33,751 nt of DNA from Ruminococcus sp. (GTDB lineage Bacteria; Bacillota; Clostridia; Oscillospirales; Ruminococcaceae), in assembly GCA_021200215.1 (NCBI GenBank), contig JAJQGV010000089.1, positions 1 through 33,751 of the forward strand. The letters are read 5' to 3'. The notes beneath the pieces were generated by a model, which searched no databases, was not told where the DNA came from, and saw only the letters and a program-made list of their open reading frames with translations. Positions 1-7,916 of the stretch are shown here, piece after piece; position 1 is the first letter of the stretch; each line of letters starts with the position of its first letter. The position numbers and the translations under genes are program-made.

Positions 1-562
1 GTACTATTAATACTATATCATTACAAGCGTAAGCTAATGCATATAGTGGGTTTCTATTCAACATTAAGAATGATGCTAAAAAACTTGTGGTTATTGATAT
101 AGTACTAAATATTAAACTATTAGTGTTGAAAAACTTTAAAATATAGTAGAATATCAAAGTTATTAACATAGTTAGTACTACCATCAAGATAGCTTTCTTC
201 TTCGATAGACGCTCTACTTTAACTTCCGACTTTCCTTCTTCAAATGGATTCCTAATCCACGATATCACAGACATTATTGCTATTGGCATGGTCATTCCCA
301 TGTAGGTAATAGCCTCACCAAAGTATCTAAATTGCAACGATATTATGGCATAGATTATACTAAATACTACGGTTAATATCTGTCCTAGAACGTTACCTTT
401 GGCTATAAATATCAAGGCAGTAACTCCAATAAGAGAGGCTATTAGGGTTAAAATATTAAAGTCACTACTTACAAAGAATGATATAGTTACTACTATTACA
501 GAAGTTATCCAAAGTGATAATTCAAACTTAGATAGTTCTTTAAAAGATTTTAGAATATTCAT
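1..562 (-). CDS. pnuC: PnuC-family nicotinamide riboside transporter, partial (runs off left edge)
   Basis: Missed by the ORF track because it has no stop in the window. Reverse strand from 562 reads MNILKSFKELSKFELSLWITSVIVVTISFFVSSDFNILTLIASLIGVTALIFIAKGNVLGQILTVVFSIIYAIISLQFRYFGEAITYMGMTMPIAIMSVISWIRNPFEEGKSEV..., typical of PnuC; GGAGG RBS just upstream. Confidence 0.88.
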   Translation of the reverse strand, partial: MNILKSFKELSKFELSLWITSVIVVTISFFVSSDFNILTLIASLIGVTALIFIAKGNVLGQILTVVFSIIYAIISLQFRYFGEAITYMGMTMPIAIMSVISWIRNPFEEGKSEVKVERLSKKKAILMVVLTMLITLIFYYILKFFNTNSLIFSTISITTSFLASFLMLNRNPLYALAYACNDIVLIV

Positions 563-587
563 GAAATATATACCTCCAAAAAAATAG

Positions 588-664
588 GCATTTGATTTTT
601 TGTATATCTTCTAAGACCTAACGATATACCCATCAAATGCACGATTAACTACTCGGTAGTAGTT
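588..664 (-). promoter_or_regulatory. Structured 5' leader of pnuC (two hairpins), candidate cis-regulatory RNA
   Basis: Reverse strand: AACTACT-ACCG-AGTAGTT hairpin (plus 647-664), then GCATTTGAT...ATCAAATGC 9-bp stem (588-596/632-640) enclosing TATATC/GATATA (603-608/623-628), ending just before the GGAGG RBS. Confidence 0.6.
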
Positions 665-688
665 TTAATGTAATATTATAACGTCATG

Positions 689-717
689 ATTATATCATAG
701 TTTACAATAAAAGTCAA
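689..717 (-). promoter_or_regulatory. sigma-A type promoter of pnuC
   Basis: Reverse strand TTGACT-N17-TATAAT (-35 at 712-717, -10 at 689-694). Confidence 0.75.
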
Positions 718-732
718 GGGAGTTGAGTTAAT

Positions 733-1995
733 ATGATACCTTTAGCTGAAAAGATTAGACCACAATCTATTGATGATATGGTCGGTCAAGAACATTTAAT
801 TGGACAGAATAAACCTCTTAGAAGAATTATAGAAAAAGGTCAAATTCCTAATATGATATTCTATGGAGTATCTGGAACTGGTAAGACTACTCTTGCAAAT
901 ATTATAGCAAAAAAATCTAGTATGCAGATATATCATATAAATGCTACTACTTCAAGTCTAAGTGATATTAAAGAGGTGATATCTCAAAGTGATACACTTT
1001 TGGGTTGCAACGGAATATTGCTATACATAGATGAGATTCAATACTTTAATAAAAAACAACAGCAATCTTTATTAGAATATATTGAAAATGGTAAGATTAC
1101 TCTAATAGCATCTACTACAGAAAATCCATACTTTGCGATATTCAACGCTATACTTAGTAGGTGTACCGTATTTGAGTTTAAACAGATTACTCCTAAAGAG
1201 GTTGAAAAATCTTTAGTTAGAGCTATAGACTTCTTAGAAAAAGATATGTGTACTAAGATTTTATATACTAGTGACGTTTTAGAATACATATCTAAAAATT
1301 GTGGTGGTGATGTTAGAAAGTCCTTAAACGCTCTTGAGATGTGTGTTCTATCGGGGGAAATATATCCCGATAGGGTAGAGGTTACTTTAGATATCGCTAA
1401 AGAGTTTACTCAAAAAAGCAGTATGCGTTACGATAAAGATGGTGACAACCATTATGATATCTTATCGGCATTTCAGAAATCCATTCGTGGTTCAGATGTT
1501 AATGCTAGTTTGCACTATCTAGCAAGGCTCATAGAGGCTAAAGATATTCAATCGATATGCCGTAGGTTATTAGTCACTGCTAGTGAAGATGTAGGTTTAG
1601 CGTATCCACTTGCAATATGCATAGTAAAATCTTGTGTGGATAGTGCCTTACAGTTAGGCTTCCCAGAGGCTCGTATTCCATTAGCTCAAGCTGTGATTTT
1701 ATTAGCTACTTCACCAAAATCTAACGCTTGCGAAACTGCTATAGATTTGGCTTTAAAAGATGTTCAATCTCAAAATTGTGGTGATATCCCTAGAAATCTA
1801 CAGAACTGTCACCTCGATAGTGATGAGGTACAGCTTAAAGGACAAAACTATCTATATCCACATGATTATCCTAATCACTACGTTGAACAACAGTATATGC
1901 CAGATAATCTAGTTGGAAAGGTTTACTATTCATTTGGAAATACTAAGTTTGAACGGTCAGCTAAAACATATTGGGATAATATAATTAACAATTAA
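733..1995 (+). CDS. rarA: Replication-associated recombination protein A (RarA/MgsA AAA+ ATPase)
   Basis: 420 aa; MIPLAEKIRPQSIDDMVGQEHLIGQNKPLRR, Walker A GVSGTGKTT, Walker B LLYIDEIQ, C-terminal Y..P.DYPNHYVEQQYMP. Confidence 0.95.
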   Translation: MIPLAEKIRPQSIDDMVGQEHLIGQNKPLRRIIEKGQIPNMIFYGVSGTGKTTLANIIAKKSSMQIYHINATTSSLSDIKEVISQSDTLLGCNGILLYIDEIQYFNKKQQQSLLEYIENGKITLIASTTENPYFAIFNAILSRCTVFEFKQITPKEVEKSLVRAIDFLEKDMCTKILYTSDVLEYISKNCGGDVRKSLNALEMCVLSGEIYPDRVEVTLDIAKEFTQKSSMRYDKDGDNHYDILSAFQKSIRGSDVNASLHYLARLIEAKDIQSICRRLLVTASEDVGLAYPLAICIVKSCVDSALQLGFPEARIPLAQAVILLATSPKSNACETAIDLALKDVQSQNCGDIPRNLQNCHLDSDEVQLKGQNYLYPHDYPNHYVEQQYMPDNLVGKVYYSFGNTKFERSAKTYWDNIINN

Positions 1996-2019
1996 TAATT
2001 AATAATTAATAATTAATAA
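1990..2019. repeat. Heptanucleotide tandem repeat (AATTAAT)x4
   Basis: aattaataattaataattaataattaataa, period 7, beginning at the rarA stop codon. Confidence 0.85.
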
Positions 2020-2051
2020 CTATTAATTCTCAACGAAAGGATTTGTTTATT

Positions 2052-2645
2052 ATGGCAAGTAAAAAGAAGTTTAAAATTAGTTATAATTCACCTGTAGTTT
2101 TGACGTTTGCTCTAATCTCATTGATAGCTTTAATTATAGGGTATCTAACGGGTGGAGCATCTACAAAGTTACTATTCATGACCTACAGAAGTTCATTGTT
2201 AAATCCATTAACATATGTTAGATTGTTTACTCATGCAATAGGTCACGCAAATATATCGCATTATGTGGGTAACTTTATGTATATCTTGTTAGTAGGCCCT
2301 ATGCTAGAAGAAAAGTACGGAAGTAGCAGAATGTTAATAATGATGTTATTTACAGCTGGTATAACGGGAATTATAAACTCTATATTCTTTCCAACGGTTG
2401 CTCTATGCGGTGCTAGTGGTATAGTATTTATGATGATTCTACTCAGTTCTTTTGCAAACTCTAAAGAAAACGATGGTATTCCTCTAACTATGATATTGAT
2501 AGCAATAATCTATTTAGGAAATCAAATAATACAAGGTATCTTTATAGATGATAACGTATCGCAATTTGGACACTTAATAGGTGGTGTATGTGGTGCTATA
2601 TTTGGCTATGCCTTAAGACCTAAGTCATTAAAGAGTAAATATTAA
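2052..2645 (+). CDS. Rhomboid family intramembrane serine protease
   Basis: Multi-TM; H..HANISHYVGNFMYILLVGPMLEEKYGS, catalytic GASG and H in GHLIGG. ATG at 2052 with GAAAGG RBS preferred over TTG at 2043. Confidence 0.88.
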   Translation: MASKKKFKISYNSPVVLTFALISLIALIIGYLTGGASTKLLFMTYRSSLLNPLTYVRLFTHAIGHANISHYVGNFMYILLVGPMLEEKYGSSRMLIMMLFTAGITGIINSIFFPTVALCGASGIVFMMILLSSFANSKENDGIPLTMILIAIIYLGNQIIQGIFIDDNVSQFGHLIGGVCGAIFGYALRPKSLKSKY

Positions 2646-2668
2646 CTTTAGAAAGGAAATCTTTAAGT

Positions 2669-4153
2669 ATGAAGTATAAAAATCCAGTAATTAAAGGATT
2701 CTATCCCGACCCTAGCGTGTGTAAGGTTAATGGAAAGTACTATTTAGTGTGTAGTAGTATGCAATACTTTCCAGCAGTACCGCTCTTTGAAAGTGAGGAT
2801 TTAATCAATTGGAAACAGATAGGCAACTGCTTAACTAGAGAAAGTCAGATAGCTCTAAGAGGTGTAAACAGTTCAGGCGGAGTATTTGCTCCCACCATTA
2901 GATATAATAATGGACGCTTCTATATGGTTACTACTAACTCTACCACTCAGCAGAACTTCTATGTCTATACTAATGATATCTATGCAGAATGGTCTGAACC
3001 TATATATGTAAATCAAGGAGGTATTGACCCATCACTATACTTTGAAGATGGCAAAACATACTTCTTAAGTAACGGTTCTGATGATATTGGCGTTGAGGGT
3101 ATAACTCAATGTGAGATTGATATTGAAACTGGTGAAAAATTATCACCAAGTGTGAACATATGGCAAGGTACGGGTGGACGCTATATAGAAAGCCCTCATA
3201 TGTATAAGATAGGTGAATACTACTATCTAATGGTTGCTGAGGGTGGTACAGAATACGGTCATATGGTTACATATGCTAGAAGTAAAGACATCTATGGAAA
3301 GTTTGAAAGCTACCCTTATAATCCAGTACTTACTAATAGAAATTTAGGCGGATTTGAAATACAAGGGGTAGGTCATGGGGACTTAATCCAAGATGAGTAT
3401 GACCAATGGTGGATATTACATCTAGGTTTTAGACAGATTGACCAATGGTTGCCATACCATCACTTAGGTAGAGAAACTTTTTTAACTCCAGTGTACTTTA
3501 ATAAAGATGGTTGGTTTACTGCTGGTTATAATGGTACTACTATCCATGAGTTTGAAGTGAAATATCCTAGCAAGATTACACAGCTTGAACAGAAAGTTTA
3601 TACCTTTGATAATACTAATCTAAAGTTGGATTGGTTACATATTCGTATACCTAATATGCAAGACTACTACTTTTACGATAATACTCTAACTTTAATAGGT
3701 ACACATATCACCTTAGACGATGTGGATTCACCTACCTTTATAGGTCTACGTCAAAAGGATTTTGATGCTACTGCTACTTGTGATATATCTGTAGAAAGTG
3801 GTTTAGGTGGTATTACCATCTTCATGGACGAGCAACAACATTATGACCTATATGTTAAAAAGTTAGACAATAGTTATACTATCACAGAAAAATTAAACGT
3901 TGGTGATATTAAACATATACAAAATAGTATATCAATAGGGGAGTATAGTTCTATAACCCTAGAGGTTACATCTAATAACTTCGCATATACATTCTCTGCC
4001 ATAGTAGATGGCACTAAACACATCTTAGGTACTGCACAGACCAAGTATCTATCTACTGAGGTGGCTAGTGGCTTTACGGGAGTAATTATTGGATTGTATG
4101 CTCAAAATGGTACATCTAAGTTTAAAAACTTTAGATTAGAATATCTTAGTTAA
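2669..4153 (+). CDS. Glycoside hydrolase family 43 (beta-xylosidase / alpha-L-arabinofuranosidase type), cytoplasmic
   Basis: 494 aa; KNPVIKGFYPDPSVCKVNGKYYLVCSSMQYFPAVPLFESEDLINWKQIGN and GGRYIESPHMYKIGEYYYLMVAEGGT are GH43 hallmarks; no signal peptide. Confidence 0.93.
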   Translation: MKYKNPVIKGFYPDPSVCKVNGKYYLVCSSMQYFPAVPLFESEDLINWKQIGNCLTRESQIALRGVNSSGGVFAPTIRYNNGRFYMVTTNSTTQQNFYVYTNDIYAEWSEPIYVNQGGIDPSLYFEDGKTYFLSNGSDDIGVEGITQCEIDIETGEKLSPSVNIWQGTGGRYIESPHMYKIGEYYYLMVAEGGTEYGHMVTYARSKDIYGKFESYPYNPVLTNRNLGGFEIQGVGHGDLIQDEYDQWWILHLGFRQIDQWLPYHHLGRETFLTPVYFNKDGWFTAGYNGTTIHEFEVKYPSKITQLEQKVYTFDNTNLKLDWLHIRIPNMQDYYFYDNTLTLIGTHITLDDVDSPTFIGLRQKDFDATATCDISVESGLGGITIFMDEQQHYDLYVKKLDNSYTITEKLNVGDIKHIQNSISIGEYSSITLEVTSNNFAYTFSAIVDGTKHILGTAQTKYLSTEVASGFTGVIIGLYAQNGTSKFKNFRLEYLS

Positions 4154-4174
4154 TAGATATAATACAAGTAAAGA

Positions 4175-4212
4175 TATCGGAATGGCTATAAAACTATTCC
4201 GATAAGTTTTAT
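4175..4212 (+). terminator. Rho-independent terminator after GH43
   Basis: TATCGGAAT...ATTCCGATA 9-bp stem followed by AGTTTTATT. Confidence 0.7.
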
Positions 4213-4265
4213 TGTGTAAATATATTCTGCATTAAAAAAAAATTTGCAAGATTTCAAAAAAACAC

Positions 4266-4323
4266 TTGCATTTTTTCTCGATTTGTAATATTATATATAT
4301 AGTGATTTTTTTAGATTAATCTA
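4266..4323 (+). promoter_or_regulatory. Promoter plus palindromic candidate operator upstream of aminotransferase
   Basis: TTGCAT-N17-TATTAT (4266-4294), then perfect 12-bp palindrome TAGATTAATCTA at 4312-4323. Confidence 0.5.
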
Positions 4324-4351
4324 TGTTGATGTTTTAGGAGGACTTAATATT

Positions 4352-5629
4352 ATGAAACTTTCAGAAATGAATAAAGATGAATTAACATCATTCAAAAATA
4401 GCGTTCAAGATGAGTATGATGCTTTTAAATCGCTTGGACTTAAACTAAATATGGCTAGAGGTAAGCCATCTAGTGAACAGTTAGACCTTTCTATGCCTAT
4501 GTTAGATGTACTATCTAGTACGAGCGAACTAAACGACCTAGACGGCGTGGACGTTCGCAATTATGGTGGCTTAGAAGGCATTCCAGAGGCTAGAAAGTTG
4601 ATGGGAGATATTCTAGGTGTTAAATCTAGTGAGATATTAGTGTATGGTAATGCAAGTTTAAAGGCTATGTACGATACCATCGCTAGAAGTTATTGTTTCG
4701 GTGTGTTGGGTTCTACTCCGTGGTGTAAGTTAGATAAGGTTAAGTTCCTATGTCCAGTCCCTGGTTATGATAGGCATTTCGCCATCACTGAACAGTTTGG
4801 TATAGAGATGATTAATATTCCAATGACCCAAGATGGCCCTGATATGGATATGGTCGAAACCTTTGTAAACAATGATGAATCTGTTAAGGGTATTTGGTGC
4901 GTTCCACAGTATTCTAACCCTAGTGGTATCTCTTATTCTGATGAAACCGTTAAGAGGTTTGCAAACCTATCTCCAAAGGCTGAAGATTTTAGAATCTTTT
5001 GGGATAATGCTTACTGTATACATCACCTTGTCGATGAGCCTAAGTGCATATTAAACATAATGGACGAATGCAAAAACAACGGCAAAGAAGATATGGTATA
5101 TATTTTTGGCTCTACTTCTAAGGTTACTTTCTCTGGAGCAGGAATATCTGCTATTGGCTGTAGTGAAAAGAATCTTAAGGAGATTACCGACAAACTAACT
5201 AAAGCTACCATAGGCTACGATAAGGTAAATCAACTTAGACACTGTAAATTCTTTGGTGATATAGATGGCGTTAAACAACATATGAAAAAACACGCTGAAA
5301 TATTAAAACCTAAGTTCGATTGTGTAATATCGTGGTTAGATAAAGAGATAGCTCCACTAGGTATTGGTAGTTGGATAGAACCTCAAGGTGGTTACTTTGT
5401 ATCATTTGATTCCCAAAGCGGTTGTGCTAAGAGGATAGTTCAACTTTGCAAAGATGCAGGAGTTGTATTGACTGGTGCAGGTGCAACGTATCCATACGGC
5501 AAAGACCCACAGGATAGCAACATTAGAATAGCACCATCATATCCACCAGTTGAAGAACTTGAAAAGGCTATGGAACTATTTTGCATATGCGTTAAGTTGG
5601 CTACTGCAGAAAAGTTATTAGCTGAATAG
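4352..5629 (+). CDS. Aminotransferase class I/II, PLP-dependent (aspartate aminotransferase-type, AspT-like family)
   Basis: 425 aa; LKLNMARGKPSSEQLDLSMPML, NASLKAMYDTI, PGYDRHFAITE, PQYSNPSG, GSTSKVTFSGAGI PLP-lysine region. Confidence 0.9.
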   Translation: MKLSEMNKDELTSFKNSVQDEYDAFKSLGLKLNMARGKPSSEQLDLSMPMLDVLSSTSELNDLDGVDVRNYGGLEGIPEARKLMGDILGVKSSEILVYGNASLKAMYDTIARSYCFGVLGSTPWCKLDKVKFLCPVPGYDRHFAITEQFGIEMINIPMTQDGPDMDMVETFVNNDESVKGIWCVPQYSNPSGISYSDETVKRFANLSPKAEDFRIFWDNAYCIHHLVDEPKCILNIMDECKNNGKEDMVYIFGSTSKVTFSGAGISAIGCSEKNLKEITDKLTKATIGYDKVNQLRHCKFFGDIDGVKQHMKKHAEILKPKFDCVISWLDKEIAPLGIGSWIEPQGGYFVSFDSQSGCAKRIVQLCKDAGVVLTGAGATYPYGKDPQDSNIRIAPSYPPVEELEKAMELFCICVKLATAEKLLAE

Positions 5630-5644
5630 TTATAGTTATATCTA

Positions 5645-5681
5645 AAAACATCGACTAGAAAATAATCTTAGTCGATGTTTT
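5645..5681. terminator. Bidirectional terminator between convergent genes
   Basis: AAAAACATCGACTA...TAGTCGATGTTTT, A-tract and T-tract on either side. Confidence 0.75.
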
Positions 5682-5716
5682 ACTATATGGATTTTTAAAA
5701 TTTTGTTAGTGAGTAT

Positions 5717-6766
5717 CTATTTAATTGGAACTACTTCTCCGTTTAACTCTATAGCTACTATATTAGTGAAGTCTATTAAGTCTAAGTTTAGATGTGCGTA
5801 GTCAATAAATATCTTATATGTGTAGCTATGGTTTATATCGTTTGCTAAACTTTGATAGACCATGCCATCTCTATTTATGAGTATCTTTCTACCATCGTTA
5901 TAGATGTAATACATTGTGAACTGCTGAAACAATAGATTTTCTTGTCTATAGTAGTCAACCGAATCACTACTGAAGTTGAAGTCTATTCTAAATGGAGAAT
6001 ATTCTATACTTTCTAAGATTGTAGAAGTACCATCTTTAAGGGTTATGCTCTTATTGATATTATCCACGGTTATAGTTGTATCGTAGATTTCCATACTTAT
6101 ATCAAAAGATATATTAAATTCAAAGTCTGTAATAAAGTTATAGTTATCATCGTAGTGACCAAAATCACTGATGTATATGTATAGGTCATTTAAAGGGGTA
6201 CATATATCATTAGACTGTGTTTCAAGTACAACCGATATAATGTTATCCCTAGAGGTTATAGAGTCTATATTAAATCCTAAAGATTCGTTATTATCGTCCT
6301 TATTAATAACTTTGCTTTCATTAAGATTTATAGTAGTGTTGTTAGTTATGACAAAGTTTTCATCTTTTGGAAGAATAATATCCATAGTGACATAGTTAGT
6401 GTATCTATCGTTGATGTAACCAGTTACATTAAAATCCATATCTTCATAAGATATCTTTAGGTTGTTAAGTATAACATCGGTTTGAATATACTCATTAAGG
6501 GCAGAGCTATCTAAGGTGTCGTTGTAGTTGCCACTGTAACTATATGGAGTATAAGTATCATCTAAGAGTTTACGCTTTAGAATATCTATAGCATCGCTTT
6601 CTACTGCGAATACTCCTACACCAGATAGCGATATAACTACTGCTAGTGCTATCAACATTGCACTAGGTCTATGTCCCTTAGATTGACTTTGATTTGGAAT
6701 ATCTAATGCTTTTAACTTCCAATCGTTTGGGGTTTTAATGTAGTCAAGATAGTTTAATCTTTTCAT
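5717..6766 (-). CDS. Anti-sigma factor-like membrane protein (DUF4179-like), partner of ECF sigma
   Basis: 349 aa; short cytosolic N-terminus, one TM (AMLIALAVVISLSGVGVFAV), extracytoplasmic beta-rich region; ATGA overlap with upstream sigma gene. Confidence 0.7.
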   Translation of the reverse strand: MKRLNYLDYIKTPNDWKLKALDIPNQSQSKGHRPSAMLIALAVVISLSGVGVFAVESDAIDILKRKLLDDTYTPYSYSGNYNDTLDSSALNEYIQTDVILNNLKISYEDMDFNVTGYINDRYTNYVTMDIILPKDENFVITNNTTINLNESKVINKDDNNESLGFNIDSITSRDNIISVVLETQSNDICTPLNDLYIYISDFGHYDDNYNFITDFEFNISFDISMEIYDTTITVDNINKSITLKDGTSTILESIEYSPFRIDFNFSSDSVDYYRQENLLFQQFTMYYIYNDGRKILINRDGMVYQSLANDINHSYTYKIFIDYAHLNLDLIDFTNIVAIELNGEVVPIK

Positions 6767-7248
6767 AAAGTTTCACCTAACCTTTCTAAGTTTTCTAGTT
6801 GAATTTTAAGTCTTTCCCTACCACGTTTAAGGCGTGTTTTTACCGTAGATTGTGGACAGTTTAATATCTTAGCAATATCGGGTATAGGATAGCCCTCATA
6901 GTAGTACAGATAGATAACATCTTTATACTTTTGAGGCAACTTTAAAACCATCTCTAAGAGTTCTCTATCGTAGAAGTTAGGATTATCTGCAACTATAAGA
7001 CTATCTATACTTTCAGTGCTATGAATAATCAACTTTCTGTATAGGGTAGTACATTCGTTTAAGGTTACCTTTATGAGCCATCTTTTAATACCTTCCTCAT
7101 CTAGTTTAGATACATTGTTGAGGTTTTTGTATAGCTTAAACATAACGTTCTGATAGCAATCTTGGGCATTATGATAGTTCCTGCATTTAATTAAACATAT
7201 TCTAGTAACGGTATCGGAAAATGTTTCTATAATATCCTCATAACTCAT
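6763..7248 (-). CDS. ECF-type RNA polymerase sigma factor
   Basis: Translation from MSYEDIIETFSDTV...; sigma2-like NAQDCYQNVMFKLYKN and sigma4-like LPQKYKDVIYLYYYEGYPIPDIAKILNCPQSTVKTRLKRGRERLK. AGGAGGG RBS before the ATG at 7248; the tracked start at 7362 lies inside the upstream terminator. Confidence 0.9.
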   Translation of the reverse strand: MSYEDIIETFSDTVTRICLIKCRNYHNAQDCYQNVMFKLYKNLNNVSKLDEEGIKRWLIKVTLNECTTLYRKLIIHSTESIDSLIVADNPNFYDRELLEMVLKLPQKYKDVIYLYYYEGYPIPDIAKILNCPQSTVKTRLKRGRERLKIQLENLERLGETL

Positions 7249-7275
7249 ATAGATATCCCTCCTTTTAAATAATTT

Positions 7276-7324
7276 TAGAAACGTTTCTACTATATGTAAC
7301 GCTTTAGATTCTAAAAAAGTTTCA
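7276..7324 (-). promoter_or_regulatory. Candidate ECF-type promoter of the sigma/anti-sigma operon and adjacent palindrome
   Basis: Reverse strand TGAAAC (7319-7324)-N17-CGTT (7298-7301), then perfect palindrome TAGAAACGTTTCTA (7276-7289). Confidence 0.5.
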
Positions 7325-7329
7325 TAGTT

Positions 7330-7368
7330 AAAAAAAAATTTTGGATTGCCTTTTTTAGGCAATCCAAA
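7330..7368 (-). terminator. Rho-independent terminator of the xylA-xylB-7374 transcript
   Basis: Reverse strand TTTGGATTGCC...GGCAATCCAAA stem then AATTTTTTTTT. Confidence 0.8.
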
Positions 7369-7373
7369 GTATG

Positions 7374-7913
7374 TTATTTGCTATTAGTCATTTTAGGTTT
7401 TAACTTCTTGTAATATATTTCAATGAAGTTACTTAGAACGTAGTCATACATTAAGAATACTGGATTCGTAGCTATCAAAAGGATTAACATACCATGTTCA
7501 AAGTATTGATTCATCTGTTCTGCGAGTTCTTCCATACCAAATAGTTTGAAAGTTATCTGAAACGCTATGGTAACCGATATATTATAGTACAACAGTTTAA
7601 AAAATCCTCTTAAAAACTTAGTTTTAATCTTATCGAAGATAGTTTTTAGTATTGGATACAAACCAAATAGGAATATAAACATTATAGAACTTTCCTTATC
7701 GAACGTTACAAACAGCGACAACAACGATACTGAAGTGTATGTTAAAAAAGCCCACCCAGTGCTAACCTCTTCTTTTACAATCATCATTAAAGTTCCTGCA
7801 ACCATTGGAAGTGTAAGGCTTAATATTGGAATAACTCCTGTTAAGAACATACTAACTAAACACAATGCCGAGATTATTCCCCCTAGAGCTACTTTATAAC
7901 TAGTACTATTCAT
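7374..7913 (-). CDS. Small multi-TM membrane protein, ECF-transporter-S-component-like, function unknown
   Basis: 179 aa, about 5-6 TM segments; starts 3 bp after the xylB stop. Confidence 0.6.
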   Translation of the reverse strand: MNSTSYKVALGGIISALCLVSMFLTGVIPILSLTLPMVAGTLMMIVKEEVSTGWAFLTYTSVSLLSLFVTFDKESSIMFIFLFGLYPILKTIFDKIKTKFLRGFFKLLYYNISVTIAFQITFKLFGMEELAEQMNQYFEHGMLILLIATNPVFLMYDYVLSNFIEIYYKKLKPKMTNSK

Positions 7914-7916
7914 AGT

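Noticed and set aside
399-587. 62-aa plus-strand ORF
   Set aside because: Antisense to the clear partial pnuC reading frame on the minus strand.
1038-1289. 83-aa minus-strand ORF inside rarA
   Set aside because: Antisense shadow ORF of a conserved gene, no RBS or recognisable product.
4872-5211. ORFs 4872-5054 (+) and 5023-5211 (-)
   Set aside because: Alternative-frame shadows inside the aminotransferase gene.
6171-6395. 74-aa plus-strand ORF
   Set aside because: Antisense to the anti-sigma gene; no independent support.
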